Below the pieces are notes generated by a model that was not told the DNA's origin, did not search any database, and saw nothing but the letters and a program-made list of their open reading frames with translations. Source: Candidatus Poribacteria bacterium (GTDB lineage Bacteria > Poribacteria > WGA-4E > WGA-3G). Taken from it: a stretch of DNA of 42,928 bases. Position numbers and translations under genes: made by a program. This document shows positions 33,348 through 42,416 of this stretch, piece by piece (positions within the stretch are counted from its first letter, which is position 1; the number at the start of each line of letters is the position of its first letter). Where the stretch lies: contig PYJD01000013.1 of NCBI GenBank assembly GCA_003635315.1, positions 1 through 42,928 of the forward strand, written 5' to 3'.

Positions 33348-34631
33348 TTGGAGTGTAGTAAATCTCTCTCTGAATGGAATAAATCACAAAAAATCATACC
33401 TGGGGGTGTAAACAGTCCTGTCAGGAATTTTAGTAAAGTTGGGGAACACCCAAGGTTTATAGATCGTGCAAGAGGGTGTAGGATTTTTGATGTTGATGGG
33501 AACGAATACATCGATTATGTTGCATCATGGGGTCCATTAATATTAGGACATGCACATCCAACTGTTGTACATGCTCTCGTTGATGTGGTACACCGAGGTA
33601 CAAGTTTCGGTGCTCCAACACCTTTAGAAACAGAACTGGCACAGATTATCGTTGATGCTGTTCCTTCTATAGATAAAGTACGACTTGTAAATTCTGGTAC
33701 AGAAGCTACAATGAGTGCAATCCGTTTAGCACGTGGGTATACGGGACGCGATAAGATCCTTAAGATTGATGGTTGCTATCATGGACACGTTGATTATCTG
33801 TTAGCTAAAGCTGGTTCTGGTGTGGCAACTTTCGGTCTCTCTGATAGTGGAGGTGTTCCAGAAGATATCGCACGAAATACGCTTACTGTACCATTCAATA
33901 ACGCAGAAGCCGTGAAATCAACAATTGAAGCAAATTCAGATGAGATTGCTTGTCTTATTCTTGAACCTATCATGGGTAATATGGGAATTATACAACCCAA
34001 AGATGGATATCTAAATCAACTCAGAGAAATCACTGAACAACATGGTGTAGTATTAATATTTGATGAAGTAATTACTGGGTTTCGTGTAGCTTATGGTGGT
34101 GCTCAATCCTACTATAATGTCACTCCTGACATGACCTGTTTAGGCAAGATAATCGGAGGTGGATTACCCGTAGGTGCTTATGGCGGTAAGAATGAAATAA
34201 TGAATTGTGTTGCACCTGAAGGGGATGTATACCAAGCTGGTACATTATCTGGAAATCCATTGGCTGTAACAGCTGGGATTACTACATTAAAGCTCCTTTC
34301 TGAACCTGGTGTCTATCAAAAACTTGAGGCTAAAGCTGATACTCTCGCTACGGGATTGGCGGAAGCAACCAAGAAAAATAGAATTGATGCATGCCATAGT
34401 CGTGTAGGATCCATGCTGATGTTTTATTTTACTTCTGAGATTGTTACTGATGCTGATGGTGCACGTACTGCAGATACAGATCGCTTTAAAGATTACTTCT
34501 GGGGACTTCTTAATAAAGGGATATACATTGCTCCATCACAATTTGAAGCAGGTTTTGTATCGTTAGTCCATTCTGACAACGATATACAGAATACAATAGA
34601 AGCTGCATCAGAAGTTATCGCACAAATGTAG
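33348..34631 (+). CDS. hemL: Glutamate-1-semialdehyde 2,1-aminomutase
   Basis: A 427-residue PLP enzyme that turns glutamate-1-semialdehyde into 5-aminolevulinate in the C5 pathway. The start is a TTG (33348) with TAGGAGG ideally placed 7 bases upstream. Hallmarks are KIIPGGVNSPVRNF, LVNSGTEATMSAIRLAR, CYHGHVDYLLAKAG, the PLP-ring Asp239 in LIFDEVITGFR, and the Schiff-base Lys267 in CLGKIIGGGLPVGAYGG. It acts directly after HemA, encoded 4 kb downstream. Length and motifs are those of the family. Confidence 0.97.
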   Translation: MECSKSLSEWNKSQKIIPGGVNSPVRNFSKVGEHPRFIDRARGCRIFDVDGNEYIDYVASWGPLILGHAHPTVVHALVDVVHRGTSFGAPTPLETELAQIIVDAVPSIDKVRLVNSGTEATMSAIRLARGYTGRDKILKIDGCYHGHVDYLLAKAGSGVATFGLSDSGGVPEDIARNTLTVPFNNAEAVKSTIEANSDEIACLILEPIMGNMGIIQPKDGYLNQLREITEQHGVVLIFDEVITGFRVAYGGAQSYYNVTPDMTCLGKIIGGGLPVGAYGGKNEIMNCVAPEGDVYQAGTLSGNPLAVTAGITTLKLLSEPGVYQKLEAKADTLATGLAEATKKNRIDACHSRVGSMLMFYFTSEIVTDADGARTADTDRFKDYFWGLLNKGIYIAPSQFEAGFVSLVHSDNDIQNTIEAASEVIAQM

Positions 34632-34867
34632 TATGTAAGAAGTAAAGGTATAAAATATATCCACTATTGATGCGGATACCACGCAAAAATACTGCATAGG
34701 CGGATTCTGTAATCAGTTGTAAATTTGCTATGAATTAAATGAGATGTATTTATGAAGGTTGAATATAAAGTAGTATTCTATCACTTCTTGTCAAATTGTA
34801 ATCGTTTATATGATGTCTTATGGAGTACTATCAATCCAAATTTCTTGTATGTCCTGAAAGGTAATGA

Positions 34868-35848
34868 ATGTCAAGGTTTGAAGACATTGTTAGTATAATT
34901 AAAGATGACCTAATCGCTGTCGAATCTATTCTAACTGAAAATACGACAAGTGAATATAGTTTCGTTGACATGGCAGTGCAGCATGTTGTTGAAGGTGGTG
35001 GGAAACGTCTCCGTCCAATTCTTGTAGTACTTACAGCAAAAGCAAGTGGATATACAGGAAAGGATGCTCATTTACTTGCCGCTGTAGTTGAACTCATTCA
35101 TGTTGCATCACTTGTTCATGATGATGTTCTTGACGAAGCAACAATTAGACGAGGTAGAGAGACACTACAAACAAAATGGGGGAATAAGGTAGCTGTTCTT
35201 GTTGGTGATTATCTCCATGCTCGTGTACTTTCTATGTTGGTTTCCCGACATGCCGATGATCCTGCAATGGATATTCTGGCAGATACTACACAGGCAATGT
35301 GTGAAGGGGAAGTCATTCATGCATATAAGAGTGGGGACTTTGATATTTCTGAAGAAGAATACCTAAAGATAATTAGTTTTAAAACAGGTAAATTAATTGC
35401 CGCATCTTGTACACTCGGGGCACAACTCGGCTCCTTAAATAGTGAAGGTGTCGAAGCTTTCACTTCCTATGGAAAATATATTGGTGCAGCTTTTCAAATG
35501 GTAGATGACTTACTCGATTTTGTTGAGGACACGGAAAAAATTGGTAAAAATGCATTTGGAGATCTACGAGAAGGTAAACTGACATTTCCAATAATTTACA
35601 CACGGAAGGTTTGTAATGAAGATGAGAAGAAGATTCTTGAAAGAGTGTTGGATCCTGAAACAGACGAATTAGAAACTATTGAGTTTGTTAATTCGCTGTT
35701 TAAGAAGTATAATGTTGAAGATCATTGTCTAAAGATAGCACAAAGTTATGCAGATGATGCTAAAGCATCATTGCCATCACTCACAAATTCCAAAGAACTT
35801 ACAGCACTTCTTCAACTTGCGGATTATGTGGTCTCACGCGACTCATAA
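34868..35848 (+). CDS. Long-chain polyprenyl diphosphate synthase
   Basis: A 326-residue trans-prenyltransferase. Both aspartate motifs are present: LVHDDVLDEA (Asp85, 86, 89) and FQMVDDLLDF (Asp213, 214, 217), with GGGKRLRP at 43-50 for diphosphate binding. The residue five before the first Asp motif is small (Ala80), which in this family points to long products such as the side chain of a quinone (hepta-, octa- or nonaprenyl). It stands between hemL and the precorrin-2 dehydrogenase, linking quinone and haem supply for respiration. The exact chain length cannot be read. The 236-base gap upstream holds no clear signal. Confidence 0.9.
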   Translation: MSRFEDIVSIIKDDLIAVESILTENTTSEYSFVDMAVQHVVEGGGKRLRPILVVLTAKASGYTGKDAHLLAAVVELIHVASLVHDDVLDEATIRRGRETLQTKWGNKVAVLVGDYLHARVLSMLVSRHADDPAMDILADTTQAMCEGEVIHAYKSGDFDISEEEYLKIISFKTGKLIAASCTLGAQLGSLNSEGVEAFTSYGKYIGAAFQMVDDLLDFVEDTEKIGKNAFGDLREGKLTFPIIYTRKVCNEDEKKILERVLDPETDELETIEFVNSLFKKYNVEDHCLKIAQSYADDAKASLPSLTNSKELTALLQLADYVVSRDS

Positions 35849-35963
35849 AGTCATAGAAAAATAAGTTTAACCTAATGAGATTTCTAATTGACCAGAATAG
35901 TCGTTCTTGATGTAACTCATCCTTCTATGTTTTGAAGCCAATTAACATTCAACACCTACCATC

Positions 35964-36093
35964 TAATACCGTTTCTAAAATTTATGATGACAAATAAACT
36001 TCATCCAACCAACATGGTTCCTTCGGTTTTGAAGTACCCCGAATATAAGTTAACAATTGTATTTATGATAACCATTCATTTTGAAATGGTATA
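35964..36093. repeat. MITE-like element with TAATACCGTTTCT ends (copy B)
   Basis: The left end is TAATACCGTTTCTAAAATTT. The right end read on the minus strand is TATACCATTTCAAAATGAAT, so the termini are imperfect inverted repeats. The right end (GAAATGGTATAAC) lies 22 bases before the ATG at 36116 and contains an extended -10-like TGGTATAAC. The interior differs from copy A. Confidence 0.6.
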
Positions 36094-36115
36094 ACTTCAT
36101 GGAACAAATACCTAA

Positions 36116-37315
36116 ATGTTTTATCCAGCATACATAAATTTACAAAATCGGAAATGCTTGGTTATTGGTGGTGGGGTTGTTGCTGAACGAAAAGTTGTTT
36201 CTATGTTGGTCAGTGGTGGTAATGTAACACTCATCAGTCCAAATGCAACTGAATTGGTTATACATTTAGCAAAGTTAGGTGCTATTTGTTGGCTAAAACG
36301 AGATTTTAATACTGGAGACACAGAAGGATTCTATTTAGTTTGTGCTGCTACAGATGAAACAGATGTTAATACTTCAGTCTACACAGAGGCTGTAGAAAAA
36401 TTTAATATACGATTAGTTAATGTTGTGGATGTAATCCCACAGTGTACATTTGCCGCTGCATCGGTTGTATCTGATGGGGAAATCATGATTAGTATATCCA
36501 CAAGTGGTATGAGTCCTGCAACCAGCCGTCGAATTCGAGAATACTTCGAAAGGACTTTAAATGCTTCATCACTATATACACTTGGGTATGTCAATGATAA
36601 ACCTACACCTATTAAGAATCAAAATCTTCCCTATCCTGTATATTTTTTATTAGAGAATCGAAAATGTATTGTAATATATGATGAAATGTCTGAAGAATTG
36701 ATTCAAAAAGTAAATCTCTTGGTAAATTGTGGTGCTAATATTGATAGAATAAGATCAGAAGATGCAGAAGAATTGGACTTTGAAGATACTTTTCTTGTAC
36801 TTACAACAGATGATAATTTTGTTAATTCAGATTATATAGAGGAATTTGGTTTTATAATTGAAAATATTAGTAATCCACTCAACGGATCATTCTATACTCC
36901 AAATATCGTTTTTGATGATAACTTGATTATAAGTATTTCTACAAATAATTGTATTCAGACCGATAAGTCGATAGATCTATTTGATATTATTTCTAAACAA
37001 TTTACCAACAACGGTTATGGGAGATTTATCGAATTTCTTGGTAAGATCCGACCAACAGTTCTCAATAGGTTCAGTTCTTCTAAAGAACGAGCTGATTTCT
37101 TTGACAACCTTATTGACTTTGTAGATTTAAACAATGATTTTGAGAAAAATAAAGACCAGATAATTGAGCAAAATGAACAGAAAACTATAAAATGCTGCCT
37201 TCGCTTAACTGATAGAAACTGCACATATTCATGTCTTTTCAATTGGATCTGCCATGGGAAGACTCAACATGCCACGGATCTTGTGGAGTCTTTCTTATTA
37301 TCAAGGATAAATTAG
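36116..37315 (+). CDS. Precorrin-2 dehydrogenase-like protein with internal duplication
   Basis: A 399-residue protein. Residues 1-150 match the NAD-binding half of siroheme synthase (CysG-N/Met8/SirC): YPAYINLQNRKCLVIGGGVV with GGG at 18-20, LVCAATDETDVN, VNVVDVIPQCTF with the likely catalytic Asp105, and SISTSGMSPATSRRIREYFE. Residues 171-280 repeat the same pattern (YPVYFLLENRKCIVIYDEMS), but GGG is YDE and Asp105 aligns with Ser252, so this copy is probably inactive. Residues about 300-335 resemble the dimerisation helices (FLGKIRPTVLNRFSSSKERA). The tail has five cysteines (360-379). The likely role is oxidation of precorrin-2 to sirohydrochlorin. It is 11 bases upstream of hemX. Confidence 0.8.
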   Translation: MFYPAYINLQNRKCLVIGGGVVAERKVVSMLVSGGNVTLISPNATELVIHLAKLGAICWLKRDFNTGDTEGFYLVCAATDETDVNTSVYTEAVEKFNIRLVNVVDVIPQCTFAAASVVSDGEIMISISTSGMSPATSRRIREYFERTLNASSLYTLGYVNDKPTPIKNQNLPYPVYFLLENRKCIVIYDEMSEELIQKVNLLVNCGANIDRIRSEDAEELDFEDTFLVLTTDDNFVNSDYIEEFGFIIENISNPLNGSFYTPNIVFDDNLIISISTNNCIQTDKSIDLFDIISKQFTNNGYGRFIEFLGKIRPTVLNRFSSSKERADFFDNLIDFVDLNNDFEKNKDQIIEQNEQKTIKCCLRLTDRNCTYSCLFNWICHGKTQHATDLVESFLLSRIN

Positions 37316-37326
37316 AATCTCGATAA

Positions 37327-38166
37327 ATGAATTTTTTATTTCTCATCACAGTATTATTATATTTAGCTACTACAATATTTCATGTACTGAATCTTGCATT
37401 AGGTGAGAGAAATGATGCTGTGAGTATTCGATCCAGAATTGAAATGATTGCATTTTGGGTGACAATATTTTCTTTCTCTTTTTTAACGCTGTTTATTATT
37501 CTCTGGTGGATAAGACAAAGCTATTTTCCAATAACTAAATGGTCCGATTCTATTGCATTTTTCGCATGGACAATCACGCTTGTTTATCTCATTATAGTGC
37601 GACTAACGAAACTCCGGACATTAGGTAGTTTTGTTATGCCAGTAGCATTTATTTTCATACTCATTTCCTATAGCTTTTCTGAAACCACATCCCATCGATC
37701 AGAATTATTCACGACTAACTGGGTTATTCCACACATAATCCTTATCATATTAGGATATGCATCATTTATAGCAGCCTTTGGATTTGGATTAATGTACCTT
37801 ATAGCTGAGAAAAAAATCCGTGAAAAAAATCAATCTCTTTTCTCTAATCTGCTTCCTCCATTAGATGTAGCAGATGAACTTGGTTACATCTTTATTCTAC
37901 TGGGAGTAATTTTACTTTCTATTGGTGTGATAGTCGGTTCATTCCTCCCAACATATCTTAAAGACTTACCATGGAACTGGTTTGATCCGAAGGTTATCTC
38001 AACATTGGTTACATGGTTAATTTATGTTGTTTATATAGGTATTAGACAATTCTGGGGATGGCGTGGGAGAAAAGCGGCATTCTTGTCAATACTTGGTTTC
38101 CTCGCGGTTTTATGTACATATGTCGGTGTTGACCTTACACTTGATAGTCTACATGAATTTCAATAA
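37327..38166 (+). CDS. hemX: HemX/CcsA-like cytochrome c assembly membrane protein
   Basis: A 279-residue protein with about eight membrane helices. The C-terminal half has the CcsA/CcmC features: WVIPHIILIILGYASFIAAF, YLIAEKKIREK, a Trp-rich outer loop (DLPWNWFDPKVIS) and the pair IRQFWGWRGRKAAF. HemX proteins stand next to hemA in many bacteria; in Bacillus HemX lowers the amount of glutamyl-tRNA reductase, while CcsA carries haem for cytochrome c assembly. The neighbouring hemA (93 bases downstream) favours HemX. It is probably co-transcribed with the precorrin-2 dehydrogenase gene. Confidence 0.85.
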   Translation: MNFLFLITVLLYLATTIFHVLNLALGERNDAVSIRSRIEMIAFWVTIFSFSFLTLFIILWWIRQSYFPITKWSDSIAFFAWTITLVYLIIVRLTKLRTLGSFVMPVAFIFILISYSFSETTSHRSELFTTNWVIPHIILIILGYASFIAAFGFGLMYLIAEKKIREKNQSLFSNLLPPLDVADELGYIFILLGVILLSIGVIVGSFLPTYLKDLPWNWFDPKVISTLVTWLIYVVYIGIRQFWGWRGRKAAFLSILGFLAVLCTYVGVDLTLDSLHEFQ

Positions 38167-38182
38167 TTGTATCTGACCTATT

Positions 38183-38211
38183 TTGACATCAACACTTAGA
38201 TGTGGTATAAT
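38183..38211 (+). promoter_or_regulatory. Consensus sigma70 promoter of hemA-hemC-cobA/hemD
   Basis: TTGACA (38183-38188), exactly 17 bases, TATAAT (38206-38211): both boxes are perfect. The hemA ATG is 47 bases further on, so a leader of about 40 bases is expected. The -10 is also extended (TGGTATAAT). Confidence 0.85.
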
Positions 38212-38258
38212 TTTACACAATAGAATCATTAATATACTTTCCATATTTTTGTGATAGA

Positions 38259-39560
38259 ATGAACAATATTGTATCTGTCGGAACAAGTCATCATATAGCT
38301 CCTATTGAATTTAGAGAGAAATTGGCTTTTTCCGAAGAACAACTCATCGAATCCCTCCACAATTTACGTAATTCATATCATTTGAAAGAAGCAGTGATTT
38401 TATCTACCTGCAATAGGGTAGAAGTATATGCTGTTGCCAATTCCCAAATGATATCAGAATCACCTACTAAAACGCTGATCGATTTCCTTTCACATTATCA
38501 TCGTATCGGTGTAGATATGCTTAAGAAATGGAGCTATTTACATCAAAACATAGAGTCAATACAACATCTTTTTCGTGTCACCTCAAGTCTTGATTCTATG
38601 GTAGTTGGTGAATCTCAGATATTAGGTCAGGTGAAAGAAGCTTATGATATTTCTCGTTCTGCTGGTGGGTCGGGAACAATATTAAATCGATTATTCACCA
38701 AAGCATTTAGTGTGGGAAAAAGAATACGTACTGAAACAACAATTGCTTCAGGAGCAGTTTCAATCAGTTATGCAGCAGTTGAACTCGCTAAAAAAATCTT
38801 CAATTCATTAGAGGATAAAACTGTTGCTATCATTGGCGCAGGTGAAATGAGTGAACTTACTGCTAAGCATTTGGTTACTAATGGTGTATCTAAAGTTATA
38901 GTTGCTAATCGTACTTATGAACGAGCAGTTAAACTTGCTGATAAATTTAAGGGTACACCAGTTTCTTATGATGAGGATTTAAGTTTTCTGATTGATGCTG
39001 ATATTGTCATTAGTTCAACGGAAGCACCTACCTATATGATAAAAAGAAAACAACTCGCTGAGATAATGAAGAAGCGAAAACATCAGTATATGTTCTTGAT
39101 TGATATTGCAGTCCCAAGGGACATTGAACCAGATGTAAATAAGATTAACCATGCTTTCCTCTATAATATTGATGATTTAGAAGCAGTGGTTGCATCAAAT
39201 ATTAAGGATCGACACGAAGAAGCATATCTCGCAGAACAGATTGTTACTGAGGAAGCACAAAAATTCCACGATCAATTACAAATTTTCGAAGTTAATCCCA
39301 CCATAAAAGCTCTACATCAACAATTTCAAGAAATAGCAGATGTTGAACTTCAAGAATGTCTAAATTTGACTGAGTTATCCAATACGCAAGAAACCGCTAT
39401 TACTTCAATGGCTCATGCAATAGTGAAAAAGTTACTTCATCATCCTATACAGAACTTACGGAACTCCGTGAACGATGGTAATACAGATCATACTCAGTAT
39501 GTTCATACTTTAAAACAACTATTCGCATTAGATGAGAAATATGATAAGGAACAGGAATGA
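38259..39560 (+). CDS. hemA: Glutamyl-tRNA reductase
   Basis: A 433-residue enzyme that reduces glutamyl-tRNA to glutamate-1-semialdehyde with NADPH, the first committed step of tetrapyrrole synthesis. Hallmarks are SVGTSHHIAPIEFREKLAFS, the nucleophile Cys51 in ILSTCNRVEVYAV, DSMVVGESQILGQVKEAY, the NADPH loop VAIIGAGEMSELTAKHL, VANRTYERA, and the C-terminal dimerisation helices. It has its own consensus promoter and overlaps hemC by 4 bases (ATGA). In many bacteria HemA is controlled by haem-induced proteolysis; the HemX-like neighbour hints at a similar control. Confidence 0.97.
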   Translation: MNNIVSVGTSHHIAPIEFREKLAFSEEQLIESLHNLRNSYHLKEAVILSTCNRVEVYAVANSQMISESPTKTLIDFLSHYHRIGVDMLKKWSYLHQNIESIQHLFRVTSSLDSMVVGESQILGQVKEAYDISRSAGGSGTILNRLFTKAFSVGKRIRTETTIASGAVSISYAAVELAKKIFNSLEDKTVAIIGAGEMSELTAKHLVTNGVSKVIVANRTYERAVKLADKFKGTPVSYDEDLSFLIDADIVISSTEAPTYMIKRKQLAEIMKKRKHQYMFLIDIAVPRDIEPDVNKINHAFLYNIDDLEAVVASNIKDRHEEAYLAEQIVTEEAQKFHDQLQIFEVNPTIKALHQQFQEIADVELQECLNLTELSNTQETAITSMAHAIVKKLLHHPIQNLRNSVNDGNTDHTQYVHTLKQLFALDEKYDKEQE

Positions 39561-40483
39561 CCTCATCAATTACCATTGGTACACGTGGTAGTCAACTCGC
39601 TCTCTGGCAATCCCAATATATAAAAAATCAAATTAACAACCATTATCCCCATCTTGATGTTCGACTTAAGATTATCAAGACCAAGGGGGATACAATACAA
39701 GATCGCTCTTTAGTAGGATTAGGCAAGGGAGTATTTACAAAAGAGATTGAAATTGCTCTTCTTGGAAAAGAGATTGATATTGCAGTCCATAGTCTAAAAG
39801 ATCTACCAACAGAAATTCCGGAAGGACTCTGTATTACAGCTATTCCTTCGCGTGAAGATCCGCGAGATATACTCATAACTGAAAAACACATTACATTTAA
39901 TGATTTACCTAATGGGGCAAAAATTGGCACTTCAAGTCCTCGTAGAAAAGCACAACTTCTCCATTTACGTTCCGATTTAAAGATAGTAGATATACGTGGA
40001 AACGTCGATACGCGTATAGATAAATTATATAATACTGATATTGACGGAATTATTCTTGCTGCCGCAGGGATCAAAAGGTTACAAAAGGAAGATATAATTA
40101 CACAGTATTTTGAAATTAATCAGATTGTTCCAGCAGTCGGTCAAGGGGCTTTGGCTATACAAGTATGTGAAGATAATACGGGTATAATTGAATTACTACA
40201 ACCCATCAATGATACAAAAACTTCTACTGAGATTTCTGCAGAACGAACCGTCTTAGAAGTTATTGGTGGAGGATGTCAATTGCCAATTGGTGCTTATGCA
40301 GATTCCAGTGACGATGAACTATTACTAATCGCATCAGTATGCCATCCGAATGGATCCCAACGAATTTTTGAAGAATATTCAGGAGAACTAATGAATGCAA
40401 TTGATATAGGTAGGATTGTTGCTGAAAAACTACTGAACAATGGAGCAGAGAAATTATTAGATTTCCAGGTTAACAAGCAATGA
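39557..40483 (+). CDS. hemC: Hydroxymethylbilane synthase (porphobilinogen deaminase)
   Basis: A 308-residue enzyme that links four porphobilinogen units into hydroxymethylbilane. Hallmarks are IGTRGSQLALWQSQ, FTKEIEIALL, the catalytic Asp82 in AVHSLKDLPTE, GTSSPRRKAQLL, DIRGNVDTRIDKL, and Cys240 in GGGCQLPIGAYA, which carries the dipyrromethane cofactor. Its start overlaps the hemA stop, and its stop overlaps the start of the cobA/hemD gene by 4 bases, so the three are translationally coupled. Confidence 0.97.
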   Translation: MTSSITIGTRGSQLALWQSQYIKNQINNHYPHLDVRLKIIKTKGDTIQDRSLVGLGKGVFTKEIEIALLGKEIDIAVHSLKDLPTEIPEGLCITAIPSREDPRDILITEKHITFNDLPNGAKIGTSSPRRKAQLLHLRSDLKIVDIRGNVDTRIDKLYNTDIDGIILAAAGIKRLQKEDIITQYFEINQIVPAVGQGALAIQVCEDNTGIIELLQPINDTKTSTEISAERTVLEVIGGGCQLPIGAYADSSDDELLLIASVCHPNGSQRIFEEYSGELMNAIDIGRIVAEKLLNNGAEKLLDFQVNKQ

Positions 40484-42015
40484 ATCAATCCATAAATAGA
40501 AGCAGTGAGGGTTTTGTATATATAGTTGGTGCTGGTCCCGGTGATAAAAAGTTGATTACCGTTAGAGGGTTAGAATGTCTGAAAAAAGCAGATGTGGTGA
40601 TTTACGATTTATTGTTGAATGAGAAACTACTTGAATATTGTCCTCACCATGCAGAGATTATAAAAGCACCAGATCCAAGAACCCATGCAGACCGTCAATC
40701 AGAACTAAACCAACTACTAATTCAACATGCTAAAGCCGGTAAAAAGGTGGTTCGACTAAAGGGTGGTGATCCCTTTATCTTTGGTCGGGGTGGTGAAGAA
40801 GCATTGGCTTTAGTTAAGGAAGGACTCTCATTTGAAGTAATTCCTGGTGTGACATCAGGCATCGCAGCATCTGCTTATGCTGGTATTCCTGTAACACATC
40901 GAGACTATGCATCATCAGTTGCATTTGTTACTGGTCATTCTGCGGCATTGAATCCAGAATCAAAAATCAATTGGGTTGCTCTGGCAACAGCAGTAGATAC
41001 ACTTGTAATATATATGGGGGTAGGTCATTTAAGTCAAATAGTTGACCGTTTAATTGAAAATGGTCGAGATAAACTGACACCTGTTAGTTTAGTTAGAGTT
41101 GGCACGACACCCAATCAGGTAGTCGTACAAGGAACACTTGAAGATATTGTTGAAAAAACACAAGAAATTGGTTTAAAAAGTCCCGCAATAATAATAATTG
41201 GTGAGGTGAATAGTTTAAGAGAACACCTGCAATGGTTTGATAATAAACCTTTATTTGGTAAACGTATCCTTGTGACTCGTGCCAGATCTCAAGCGAGTGA
41301 ATTTGCAGATATCTTAGAGGATTATGGGGCAGATGTCATTCAATTTCCTACTATAAATATTGTACCAATTGATATAGATATTACTTCCCTTCCTTTACCC
41401 GAACAATATCATTGGGTTATATTTACAAGTGTAAATGCAGTGGAAATATATTATGACCGACTAAGGGATAACGGCTTGGATTCAAGGTCTTTCAGTAATA
41501 GCAAAATATGTGCAATTGGGGTCAAAACTGTTGAATCATTAGAAAGGATAGGTATTTATCCGGATTTTATCCCTTTTCAATCCAGTAGTAGAGGAATTGC
41601 AGCAGAGATTAAAGATGTTAAAGATCAGAGAATACTCCTACCTCGTGCTAAAATAGCTACAGAGGAATTACCAGAGACCTTGAAAGCAAGAGGGGCAATA
41701 GTAGATAATTTACCACTATACGAAACAGTCAAAGTCTTAACTAAAGATAGTCATCTGATTCGAAAAGATTTGAAGGATGGATGTATTGACATGGTGACTT
41801 TCACAAGTTCCTCTACGGTAAGAAATTTCTTTGATCTTTTTCCAAAAATACCAAAAACACATTTAGTAAAAAATACGAAGGTTAGTGTAATAGGACCAAG
41901 AACAGCAGAGACTGTAGAAAAATATGGTGTTAAAGTAGATGTTGTAGCTGATGATGCTACTATTCAAAGCTTAGTAGAAGCGATTCTGAAGGAATATAGA
42001 AATCTTATAGAATAG
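40480..42015 (+). CDS. cobA-hemD: Uroporphyrinogen-III C-methyltransferase / uroporphyrinogen-III synthase fusion
   Basis: A 511-residue bifunctional protein. Residues about 12-250 are the SAM-dependent methyltransferase (VYIVGAGPGDKKLITVRG with VGAGPGD at 16-22, RLKGGDPFIFGRGGEEA, VIPGVTSGIAASAYAGIPVT, YMGVGHL). They make precorrin-2 from uroporphyrinogen III. Residues about 258-511 are uroporphyrinogen-III synthase (FGKRILVTRARSQASEFADI, HWVIFTSVNAVEIY, VTFTSSSTVRNFFD), which closes and inverts ring D of hydroxymethylbilane. This fusion is known in several phyla. It feeds both haem and siroheme branches; the dehydrogenase for the latter is encoded at 36116. Confidence 0.95.
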   Translation: MNQSINRSSEGFVYIVGAGPGDKKLITVRGLECLKKADVVIYDLLLNEKLLEYCPHHAEIIKAPDPRTHADRQSELNQLLIQHAKAGKKVVRLKGGDPFIFGRGGEEALALVKEGLSFEVIPGVTSGIAASAYAGIPVTHRDYASSVAFVTGHSAALNPESKINWVALATAVDTLVIYMGVGHLSQIVDRLIENGRDKLTPVSLVRVGTTPNQVVVQGTLEDIVEKTQEIGLKSPAIIIIGEVNSLREHLQWFDNKPLFGKRILVTRARSQASEFADILEDYGADVIQFPTINIVPIDIDITSLPLPEQYHWVIFTSVNAVEIYYDRLRDNGLDSRSFSNSKICAIGVKTVESLERIGIYPDFIPFQSSSRGIAAEIKDVKDQRILLPRAKIATEELPETLKARGAIVDNLPLYETVKVLTKDSHLIRKDLKDGCIDMVTFTSSSTVRNFFDLFPKIPKTHLVKNTKVSVIGPRTAETVEKYGVKVDVVADDATIQSLVEAILKEYRNLIE

Positions 42016-42039
42016 GTATTTGTTAAAATCAAAAATAAA

Positions 42040-42068
42040 TTTACATTGTTTTCTGTTTTTGTGATAAT
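42040..42068 (+). promoter_or_regulatory. Possible promoter of the IS630-type transposase
   Basis: TTTACA (42040-42045), 17-base spacer, GATAAT (42063-42068), 9 bases before the ATG at 42078, again suggesting an almost leaderless transcript. Confidence 0.45.
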
Positions 42069-42077
42069 AGTTATATT

Positions 42078-42416
42078 ATGAGATATTCACAAGATTTACG
42101 AAAACGCGTTCTTGATTTCATAGCAACTGGTGGAAGTAAAGCAGAAGCTTCCCGTAGATTTCAAGTTTCACGCCGTTGTATCTATAACTGGTTAGACGCA
42201 GCAGATCCTTTTAGTTACGAGAAACCGGGGCCTCGTAAACCTTATCGTCTTGATCCAGAAGCACTCGCTGAACATGTCAAAGAGTTCCCAGACAGCACTC
42301 AGAAGGAACGCGCTGCACATTTTGGTGTGTCGCAGCGGTGTATCTGCTATGGTCTGAAGAAGATCGGATGCACGCGAAAAAAAAGACTTTCACCTACAAG
42401 GAACAATGTCCTATAA
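42078..42416 (+). CDS. IS630-type transposase, ORF A (DNA-binding part)
   Basis: A 112-residue frame with two helix-turn-helix units. The first is YSQDLRKRVLDFIATGGSKA followed by EASRRFQVSRRCIYNW; the second is QKERAAHFGVSQRCICYGLK. The layout is that of the N-terminal half of ISY100-like transposases. The frame stops at 42414-42416, after an A8 run (42377-42384) where the downstream frame can be reached by a -1 shift. Alone it could bind the element's ends and act as a repressor; fused it gives a transposase of about 277 residues. Confidence 0.85.
   Translation: MRYSQDLRKRVLDFIATGGSKAEASRRFQVSRRCIYNWLDAADPFSYEKPGPRKPYRLDPEALAEHVKEFPDSTQKERAAHFGVSQRCICYGLKKIGCTRKKRLSPTRNNVL

Noticed and set aside
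34752..34898. 48-codon frame upstream of and overlapping the prenyl synthase start
   Set aside because: No clear ribosome site and no motif; it overlaps a well-supported gene.
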